Source of the DNA: Paenibacillus radicibacter
Lineage (GTDB): Bacteria > Bacillota > Bacilli > Paenibacillales > NBRC-103111
NCBI RefSeq assembly: GCF_024721995.1
Contig: NZ_JANQBC010000001.1
Span: 620,001 to 684,000 of the forward strand
DNA length: 64,000 nucleotides
Direction of reading: 5' to 3'
Both the position numbers and the translations under genes were made by a program. Below the pieces are notes generated by a model. The model made no database searches and was not told the origin of the DNA. It saw only the letters and a program-made list of their open reading frames with translations. Shown here one piece after another: positions 57,338-64,000 of the stretch (the first letter of the stretch is position 1; each line of letters starts with the position of its first letter).

Positions 57338-58726
57338 TTACGCTTGTGATTTAACCAGCTTTGCAATGAAAAATCCATCGGAATGGAATAGATCCGGATT
57401 AATGGATAACATCCCTTCCTTCGCACCAGCTTCTAATTCTTTCGGCATGTTCTCAATCGCGATAGAAGTGAGCTTATAGTTCGAATGCTTATCTAAGAAT
57501 TGAAGAACATTCCCTTCATTCTCATCCTTCTCGATCGTACATGTACTATACACGAGTACTCCACCAGGACGGAGCAAGCCTTGAACCGCTTCAAGCAATT
57601 CGCGCTGCAATGCTGCGATTTCCTTGATGTCAGACTCTTTCTTCGCCCATTTCAGATCTGGTTTACGTCGAATTACACCTAGACCCGAACATGGAGCATC
57701 AAGCAAGATTCGATCAAATGTTTCGGGTTCAAAGCGGCTTGCGAGTTCACGAGCATCTGTAATCATCGTTCTTACTGCATTCAGACCCAGTCGGTGTGCA
57801 GCATCTGCGATTAGCTGCTCCTTGTGCTCATGCACATCGCATGCCCAGACAATACCCTGATCTTGCATTTTCTCTGCCATGTGCGTAGTCTTGCCACCTG
57901 GCGCAGCGCAGCAATCCAGCACTTGCATCCCCGGCTTCGGATCAACAACTTCCGCGACGAGCATGGAGCTTTCGTCCTGGACGGTATAACGTCCAGCAGC
58001 AAACTCCGCGGTGAGCGCCATGTTGCCAGCGCCGGTGACGATTACACCGGCTGGTGCTAGCGGCGATGAAGTCGCCGCGATGTCCTTGTCTGTGAGGGCG
58101 CGAAGCAATTCCTCACGCGAGCCTTGCAGCGTATTGGCGCGAATGGACACGTGCGGAGGCACGTTATTCGCCGCGCAAATGCGCTCAGCTGCATCTGCGC
58201 CGAACTGCTTCACCCACCGCTTCACCATCCATAGCGGGTGGGAATGCTCTAGCGCGAGGCGCTGGTCTTTAGGCAGCTCCGCCGGGAGCTGCAGGGTTTC
58301 GCGGCTGCGGATGATGTTACGCAGCACGGCATTGACCATGCCGGAGATGCCAGCATGGCCGCGGCGCTTCGCGATGTTCACAGCTTCACTAACAACCGCG
58401 TGATCTGGCACGCGCTCTAAATAATGAAGCTGATAAAAACTAAGCCGGAGTAAGCTCTTTACCCACGGCTGCAGTTTCTTCAATCCTTTTGCAACAAACC
58501 GTTCCAAGAAGTAATCAATCGTATTCATACGCTGAATCGTGCCGTACACGATTTCGGTTGCAAGCCCTACATCTGCACGCTCTAATTGATTGTCCTTTAA
58601 CGTTTGATTCAGAAGTAAGTTACTATATGCTTGATCCTGATCAACACCTGTTAACACATGGAGTGCCACTTCACGTGCTGTTAGCTTGCGCGTCTCTTTA
58701 TGATTCTTATTATTTTTATGACTCAC
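57338..58726 (-). CDS. rsmB: 16S rRNA cytosine(967)-C5 methyltransferase
   Basis: A 462-residue enzyme with an N-terminal NusB-like RNA-binding domain (TAREVALHVLTGVDQDQAYSN... through about 160) and a C-terminal SAM domain: VLDCCAAPGGKTTHMAE, LLDAPCSGLGVIRRKPD, and the catalytic Cys in VYSTCTIEKDENEG. The middle (encoded by about 57980-58400) is distinctly richer in G+C and alanine. GTG start, 2 bases after the fmt stop, with GAGG at 10 bases. Confidence 0.95.
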   Translation of the reverse strand: MSHKNNKNHKETRKLTAREVALHVLTGVDQDQAYSNLLLNQTLKDNQLERADVGLATEIVYGTIQRMNTIDYFLERFVAKGLKKLQPWVKSLLRLSFYQLHYLERVPDHAVVSEAVNIAKRRGHAGISGMVNAVLRNIIRSRETLQLPAELPKDQRLALEHSHPLWMVKRWVKQFGADAAERICAANNVPPHVSIRANTLQGSREELLRALTDKDIAATSSPLAPAGVIVTGAGNMALTAEFAAGRYTVQDESSMLVAEVVDPKPGMQVLDCCAAPGGKTTHMAEKMQDQGIVWACDVHEHKEQLIADAAHRLGLNAVRTMITDARELASRFEPETFDRILLDAPCSGLGVIRRKPDLKWAKKESDIKEIAALQRELLEAVQGLLRPGGVLVYSTCTIEKDENEGNVLQFLDKHSNYKLTSIAIENMPKELEAGAKEGMLSINPDLFHSDGFFIAKLVKSQA

Positions 58727-58728
58727 GA

Positions 58729-59697
58729 TTATTTATCCTCATCTTCTGCTAATCTAGATGCCCCAAACACGGCGTTTAACAAGGCTTGATTACCACGAGC
58801 AAGTCCGGCCGCTTCCATTGCCTTTTTACCAGCAGGTTGAACTTGCTTCAAGATAATAACCCCATCGCCTGTTTGCACATGAATACCTTGCTCATCCGTA
58901 TGCAATACCGTACCCGGATTTGCATTTCCAGCTTGTTTATTCTGCACTGGCAATTCACTTGCCCACACTTTAAACACTTCACCGTTAAAGTAAGTGAATG
59001 CTCCCGGGAAAGGATTAAGTCCTCGCACTTGATTGAACACACCGCGCGCAGATTTCGTCCAATCGATAAGCTCATTTTCGCGATTAATGTTCGGCGAATA
59101 AGTTGCTTCTTCATTGTTCTGTGGTTCAGCTGTGATCCGACCCGCAATCAAGTCCGGCAATGTTGTACGCAGAAGTTCACTTCCTGCAATACTTAATTTA
59201 TCGAACATTGTTCCTGTTGAATCTTCATCTGAAATTGGAAGCTCGACTTTCGAGATCATATCCCCAGTATCAAGTCCTTCTTCCATATACATGATCGTCA
59301 CACCCGTTGTCGGATCTCCATTCATAATGGAGTGGTGAATCGGCGCACCGCCGCGGTATTTAGGCAGCAGTGAAGCATGCACGTTAATGCATCCATGTGC
59401 AGGTAAGTCCAACACCGATTTAGGTAAAATTTGACCATAAGCAGCCGTCACGATCAAGTCAGGTGCAAATTCACGCATAACTTCAACCGCTTCTGGTTTA
59501 CGCAGTCGCTCGGGTTGAAACACTGGAATTCCGTGCGCCTCAGCAGCAACCTTCACTGGAGGAGGTGTGAGCACACGCTTACGGCCTTTCGGTCGGTCCG
59601 GTTGTGTAACGACAGCAACGACATTGTAACCTTCTTCAATTAGCACGTTAAGGGACGGCACGGAAAATTCCGGCGTCCCCATGAATACGATTCTCAT
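58729..59697 (-). CDS. fmt: Methionyl-tRNA formyltransferase
   Basis: A 322-residue enzyme that formylates initiator Met-tRNA using 10-formyl-THF. Rossmann start MRIVFMGTPEFSVPSLNVL, folate and catalytic motif NVHASLLPKYRGGAPIHHSIMNGDPTTGVTIM, and a C-terminal tRNA-binding OB domain. The ATG overlaps the def stop codon by one base (TAATG). Confidence 0.97.
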   Translation of the reverse strand: MRIVFMGTPEFSVPSLNVLIEEGYNVVAVVTQPDRPKGRKRVLTPPPVKVAAEAHGIPVFQPERLRKPEAVEVMREFAPDLIVTAAYGQILPKSVLDLPAHGCINVHASLLPKYRGGAPIHHSIMNGDPTTGVTIMYMEEGLDTGDMISKVELPISDEDSTGTMFDKLSIAGSELLRTTLPDLIAGRITAEPQNNEEATYSPNINRENELIDWTKSARGVFNQVRGLNPFPGAFTYFNGEVFKVWASELPVQNKQAGNANPGTVLHTDEQGIHVQTGDGVIILKQVQPAGKKAMEAAGLARGNQALLNAVFGASRLAEDEDK

Positions 59698-60188
59698 TAT
59701 TTTTGATTACCACCTTCGTCATCTTGCCCTGGGCGGTACATGCGAAGTGCTAAATCTGTAAACAGCACCCCATTCAGATGGTCAAGCTCATGCATCATGC
59801 AGCGTGCAAGAAACTCTTCCCCTTCAATTTCAAACCATTCACCGTTACGATCTTGTGCTTTGAGTCTTACTAGCATTGGGCGCTTAACTGTACCCTCTAG
59901 ACCTTGAATACTAAGACAGCCCTCAGGACCGATTTGCTCGCCGTCTTGTGCAATGATCTCAGGATTCACAAGTTCGATCAGACCCCCATATTCTTCACCG
60001 CAGTCCATGACAACTACACGCTTGGATATAGCAACTTGTGGCGCTGCTAAACCTACGCCTGGTGCATCGTACATGGTATCTGCCATATCATCTAGAAGTT
60101 TATGCAAGTTTTTATTAAAGTTCCTCACTGTAATCGCTTTTTCACGTAGTACCGGATCTGGTTCTTGTACGATCATACGAATCGCCAT
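59697..60188 (-). CDS. def: Peptide deformylase
   Basis: A 163-residue metallo-hydrolase that removes the N-terminal formyl group from new proteins. The three active-site motifs are GVGLAAPQV (about 45-53), EGCLSI (metal Cys, about 90-95) and HELDHLNG (metal His pair and catalytic Glu, about 132-139). The ATG chosen (MAIRMIVQEPDPVLR) has GGACGG at 8 bases; seven codons more are open upstream. Functional partner of fmt, which follows. Confidence 0.96.
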   Translation of the reverse strand: MAIRMIVQEPDPVLREKAITVRNFNKNLHKLLDDMADTMYDAPGVGLAAPQVAISKRVVVMDCGEEYGGLIELVNPEIIAQDGEQIGPEGCLSIQGLEGTVKRPMLVRLKAQDRNGEWFEIEGEEFLARCMMHELDHLNGVLFTDLALRMYRPGQDDEGGNQK

Positions 60189-60225
60189 TGTATACACCGT
60201 CCTATTCATTTATATCTCAATAATT

Positions 60226-62799
60226 TTACATTAAAAATTGCGGATCAACATCAACCGAAACAAGCAATTTTGCTTTGGAAAATGGCTCTTCGAACGTCTC
60301 CACCACTTGTGCAACAAGCTCGGATGCGAGCGAACCCTCCCAGTATTTTACCATGCATTGAAATCGATATCTATCCTTGATTCTAGCAAGCGGCGATGCA
60401 ACAGGTCCTAGAACAGACAGCACTTCATGCACTCCTTGTGGCGATCCATAAATAGCTCCACCCTCATGTCCCGCGCGCATCTCTGCCAGTCTCGCTACTT
60501 TACGAAGCTCAGCTACGAATGCCTCAGCACAACGAATTAAGGGTTGTACTTCTTGATGAGAGAATGTAATCAGCATCATCTTACTGTAAGGCGGATAGCC
60601 CCGCTCACCACGTACCGACAGCTCTGTTCTTGCAAATGCACCATAATCATGCTCACTTGAAGCAGTTACGGCATAATGCTCAGGCATATACGTCTGGACA
60701 TATACTTCACCTGGTAATACATGACGACCTGCGCGTCCCGCGACTTGAGTTAGTAATTGGAACGTTCGCTCTGCGGAACGGAAATCAGGTAATCCCAACA
60801 CGGTATCTGCTGCGATTACGCCAACCAATGTCACATTCGGGAAATCCAGTCCCTTCGCAACCATCTGCGTCCCTAACAGCACATCTGCTTGTTGATTACG
60901 GAAGCGAGTTAACAACTTCTCGTGCGAACCCTTCTCTGTCGTCGTATCCACATCCATTCGGATGACTCGAATACCTGGGAACAGCTTCACTAATTCCTCT
61001 TCCACCCGCTGTGTTCCTGTTCCAAAATGTCGGATATGCTCTGAACTACAGCTTGGACATACTTTCGGTTCACGCTCCGCATACCCACAATAGTGGCATC
61101 GCATCATATGGGAAGTCTGATGATAAGTCAATGATATATCACAATGCGGACATTGCCCTACATATCCACAGCCTCGACACATGACAAACGTTGCATACCC
61201 CCTGCGATTGAGCAGGAATATCGATTGTTCATTTTTTCTCAACCGATCTAATAACGCTTGATAGAGCCCCGAACTAAACATCGAACGATTGCCATTCTTC
61301 AATTCCTCACGCATATCGACAATGTGCACTTCAGGTAGTGATCCACCACTCGCACGCTTATTCATCGTCAGCAGTTCATATCGACCTGTTCCATCAGCAC
61401 GGTACAACGTCTCATGAATACTTTCAAGTGAAGGGGTCGCCGAACCAAGTATAACGACGCCTTGACTCAGCATCGCACGTTTAATGGCTACATCACGCGC
61501 ATGATACTTTGGCGTTTCTTCCTGCTTATAAGATGTCTCATGCTCTTCATCAATAATAATCAAGCCCACATTTTTAAAAGGAGCAAATACTGCCGACCTG
61601 GCACCAATCGCAACCTTAACGGTACCTCGTGTAATTTTGCGCCACTCATCATAACGTTCCCCGTGGGACAAACGAGAGTGAAGAACAGCAACTAAGTCAC
61701 CGAAACGACCTTTGAATCGCTCCACCATTTGTGGTGTCAGTGAAATCTCAGGTACTAACACAATCGCTTCGCGTCCCAAATCTAAGCAATGTTGAATCGT
61801 CTGCAAATACACTTCCGTCTTTCCGCTTCCCGTCACACCATGCAGAAGGAACGTCTGATGTGAGCTTGTATCGAGAGAAGATCGAATCGCTTCATAAGCA
61901 ATTTGCTGTTCATCCCGCAGGTCTAACGGTTCTGTACGCTTGAAATCTCGATCTGCATAAGGATCACGCAGCACTTCCATCTCACGAAGTTCAACGAATC
62001 CTTTACTTGCGAGCGACTTTACTGCACCACTGCTGCCTGGAATATGTGTATTAAGCTCTGTAACCGCAATCGGCTGCATATGTTCAGCAAGGTAAAGCAG
62101 TACTTCCTTCTGCTTCACAGCTTGACCCGACAACTTAGCAGCTGCTTCAACCAGTTCATCTTCCGTTAGCAATGGAAATACAGTTAATCTTGTTTTGACA
62201 GATAGACGGTCCTTGACCGATTGCACTTCTTCCAGAACACCTTCTGCTAGCATCGACTTAATATCTGCCGCGCTTTGCGGGAATTTTTGCAACACATTGT
62301 CCAGCGTGTCCTTACCCTTTTTTTGTAAATACTGAATGATTTCATCCCGATCGAAAAAAGGTAATAACCCACCCCGTGCATAATCTGCTTGCCCACCCGA
62401 ATAAGCCGCAACTAGCCCCTTGCTCGCATCTTCACCCACTTGATTACTCACGACAAGATAACGCTCCGACTTCGCTTTCAAAGCACTCGGTACCATAACG
62501 GAGAGCGCAGCGGCTTCCCGGCATAGGTACTTCGTACTCATCCAATACCCTAACTTCACAAGCTCCTCCGTCAAAGGAGGCTCCATATCTAAAATCCGAC
62601 GAATCGGCTTCATTTTCTTCACATTATAGTCCGCATGTAACCCTACTTCTACAACATATCCCTGAAGCACACGAGGACCAAAAGGCACTTCAACCCGAGA
62701 TCCTACTTCCACGACTGAAAGCAGATCATCAGGTACAATATAGTCAAATCCACGACTCGTCCCTTTTGCGGGAACGTCGACTATGACTTTAGCAAACAT
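60226..62799 (-). CDS. priA: Primosomal protein N' (replication restart helicase)
   Basis: An 857-residue helicase that reloads the replisome at stalled forks. N-terminal DNA-binding part (AKVIVDVPAKGTSRGFDYIVP) then helicase motifs GVTGSGKTEVYLQ (I), IIDEEHETSYKQEE (II), GSATPSLES (III); a zinc module of paired Cys (FVMCRGCGYVGQCPHCDISL... MRCHYCGYAEREPKVCPSC); and C-terminal motifs MVAKGLDFPNVTLVGVI and QVAGRAGRH. The ATG overlaps the coaBC stop (TAATG). Confidence 0.97.
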   Translation of the reverse strand: MFAKVIVDVPAKGTSRGFDYIVPDDLLSVVEVGSRVEVPFGPRVLQGYVVEVGLHADYNVKKMKPIRRILDMEPPLTEELVKLGYWMSTKYLCREAAALSVMVPSALKAKSERYLVVSNQVGEDASKGLVAAYSGGQADYARGGLLPFFDRDEIIQYLQKKGKDTLDNVLQKFPQSAADIKSMLAEGVLEEVQSVKDRLSVKTRLTVFPLLTEDELVEAAAKLSGQAVKQKEVLLYLAEHMQPIAVTELNTHIPGSSGAVKSLASKGFVELREMEVLRDPYADRDFKRTEPLDLRDEQQIAYEAIRSSLDTSSHQTFLLHGVTGSGKTEVYLQTIQHCLDLGREAIVLVPEISLTPQMVERFKGRFGDLVAVLHSRLSHGERYDEWRKITRGTVKVAIGARSAVFAPFKNVGLIIIDEEHETSYKQEETPKYHARDVAIKRAMLSQGVVILGSATPSLESIHETLYRADGTGRYELLTMNKRASGGSLPEVHIVDMREELKNGNRSMFSSGLYQALLDRLRKNEQSIFLLNRRGYATFVMCRGCGYVGQCPHCDISLTYHQTSHMMRCHYCGYAEREPKVCPSCSSEHIRHFGTGTQRVEEELVKLFPGIRVIRMDVDTTTEKGSHEKLLTRFRNQQADVLLGTQMVAKGLDFPNVTLVGVIAADTVLGLPDFRSAERTFQLLTQVAGRAGRHVLPGEVYVQTYMPEHYAVTASSEHDYGAFARTELSVRGERGYPPYSKMMLITFSHQEVQPLIRCAEAFVAELRKVARLAEMRAGHEGGAIYGSPQGVHEVLSVLGPVASPLARIKDRYRFQCMVKYWEGSLASELVAQVVETFEEPFSKAKLLVSVDVDPQFLM

Positions 62800-64000
62800 T
62801 AATTTTCCTCCGATGAAGGTTTCGATTCTAAACGCAGAGCCACAATTTGCAGCAGTCGACGTGCCATATCCTGCTTGCTTTGCAAGGGTAGCTCTTCAAC
62901 GACACCATTCGCATCAAACACTTTAGCAATATTCGTATCCACACCAAAGCCTGCGCCTTCTTGCGACACATCATTGGCAACGAGTAAATCGCAATTTTTA
63001 CGCTTAAGCTTGTCCTGCGCATAGGCATCGAGATTATTCGTCTCTGCTGCAAACCCCACGACGAACTGCGTAGTTTTACGTTCACCTAGCGTTTGTAGAA
63101 TGTCAGGGGTTTTTACTAAACGAATTACCCACTCATCTTCTTTTTTCTTCATCTTATGATCAAGCTGCTCAACCGGTCGGTAGTCCGATACAGCGGCAGA
63201 CTTAAATACGACATCTAAAGTATCAAATCGAGCGAGCACCGCATCCATCATATCTTGTGCAGAATTCACTTTCACGAATTTCACACCGTCTGGCACTGGT
63301 AAATTCGTCTGCGCTGACACAAGTGTCACTTCCGCTCCTGCACGATATGCTTCGCCCGCGATTGCGTAGCCCATTTTACCAGAAGAGTCATTCGAAATAT
63401 AACGAACAGGGTCGATACGTTCAATCGTCCCACCTGCTGTTACAAGCACTTTCTTACCTTTTAACAACTGCTTCTCATGAAAAAAAGAGTGAATTCCGAT
63501 CATGATTTCTTCGGGTTCAGCAAGTCTACCTTTGCCCACATAACCACATGCAAGTTGTCCAACGCCTGGCTCTACGAAACGGATACCACGCTCGCGAAGA
63601 GTTTGCATATTCGCCCGTGTCGCTGGATGATCATACATATGCACATTCATTGCCGGAGCAACCATGACCGGTGCCATAGTTGCAAGCAAAGTCGTTGATA
63701 ACATGTCATCCGCAAGTCCATGTGCCATCTTAGCAATAATATTCGCCGTAGCAGGCGCTACGATGAATAAATCTGCTCGATCAGCTAAGTCAATGTGCGA
63801 AATTTGCGAAGGGTCTTGCTCATCAAATGTATCGGTGAACACCAAGCTTCGAGACAAAGATTGAAACGTTAAGGGAGTAACAAATTTAGTTGCTCCTTCG
63901 GTCATGATCACATGGACACTTGCTCCTGCTTGCTTAAGCTTGGAACATAAAGCCGCTGCTTTAAATGCTGCAATTCCACCAGTAACGCCAAGTACAATCG
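62799..64000 (-). CDS. coaBC: Bifunctional phosphopantothenoylcysteine decarboxylase/synthase (5' end outside window)
   Basis: The first ATG in the window (63911) is internal: the frame continues to the window edge with LGVTGGIAAFKAAALCSKLKQ, the flavoprotein nucleotide loop expected near the true start, so only a few N-terminal codons are missing. CoaC part: NIIAKMAHGLADDMLSTTLLA, APAMNVHMYDHPATRANM and the catalytic Cys in QLACGYVGKGRLAEPEE. CoaB part: VTAGGTIERIDPVRYISNDSSGKMGYA and KKKEDEWVIRLVKTPDIL. Converts phosphopantothenate plus Cys to phosphopantetheine for coenzyme A. Confidence 0.96.
   Translation of the reverse strand, partial: IVLGVTGGIAAFKAAALCSKLKQAGASVHVIMTEGATKFVTPLTFQSLSRSLVFTDTFDEQDPSQISHIDLADRADLFIVAPATANIIAKMAHGLADDMLSTTLLATMAPVMVAPAMNVHMYDHPATRANMQTLRERGIRFVEPGVGQLACGYVGKGRLAEPEEIMIGIHSFFHEKQLLKGKKVLVTAGGTIERIDPVRYISNDSSGKMGYAIAGEAYRAGAEVTLVSAQTNLPVPDGVKFVKVNSAQDMMDAVLARFDTLDVVFKSAAVSDYRPVEQLDHKMKKKEDEWVIRLVKTPDILQTLGERKTTQFVVGFAAETNNLDAYAQDKLKRKNCDLLVANDVSQEGAGFGVDTNIAKVFDANGVVEELPLQSKQDMARRLLQIVALRLESKPSSEEN

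Overview
The window looks like chromosomal DNA from a spore-forming Firmicute, most likely Paenibacillus or a close relative. Evidence: strong AGGAGG-type ribosome binding sites, frequent GTG and TTG starts, sporulation genes (spoVM, a SpoVIF-like gene, a GerM-type lipoprotein, a BclA-like collagen protein), a glgBCDA operon, and a gene order at 45.4-64 kb that matches the Bacillus subtilis coaBC-priA-def-fmt-rsmB-rlmN-prpC-prkC-rsgA-rpe...spoVM-rpmB-yloU-fakA...recG block. I saw no tRNA, rRNA, CRISPR, prophage or insertion sequence. Most genes lie on the minus strand.

Layout. 0-8 kb is accessory: an orphan sugar-binding lipoprotein, a small zinc-ribbon gene coupled to a 58-codon TTG-start gene, an SPW-repeat membrane protein, a PPP-type phosphatase, a giant collagen-like protein of about 287 Gly-X-Y triplets with a BclA-like C-terminal domain, and a two-gene chromate transporter. 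8.1-15.6 kb is a glycogen operon (glgB-glgC-glgD-glgA) ending in an oligo-1,6-glucosidase gene. 15.8-25.3 kb holds a SAM methyltransferase, an RluA-type pseudouridine synthase, a MarR regulator, a 55-codon gene, topoisomerase IV (parE-parC), an ABC-2 exporter and an SGNH hydrolase. 25.5-35.2 kb has a palindromic intergenic element, a heterodimeric ABC exporter with one degenerate ATP site, a double-GTPase bacterial dynamin, a PAP2 phosphatase and endonuclease III. 35.3-41 kb has a MacB/FtsX-like ABC pair whose ATPase carries a cyclic-nucleotide-binding domain, and a GerM-like lipoprotein with a cell-wall amidase. 41.2-45.3 kb has leuC-leuD divergent from a LysR regulator, then a CPBP membrane protease.

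45.4-64 kb is the conserved housekeeping block. It joins coenzyme A synthesis, replication restart, protein N-terminal formylation and deformylation, rRNA modification, the PrkC/PrpC Ser/Thr signalling pair, ribosome assembly (RsgA), Rpe, SpoVM, L28 (the only plus-strand gene there), YloU, fatty-acid kinase FakA with a DegV/FakB partner, RecG and a SpoVIF-like protein.

The least ordinary items are the proline-poor GAT-repeat collagen with periodic register breaks, the ABC ATPase-cNMP fusion, the zinc-ribbon/58-aa pair, the rpmB leader hairpin that covers half the ribosome binding site, the glgB/glgC overlap, and a hairpin whose loop holds the stop codons of two convergent genes. I did not find a clear new defence or mobile system.
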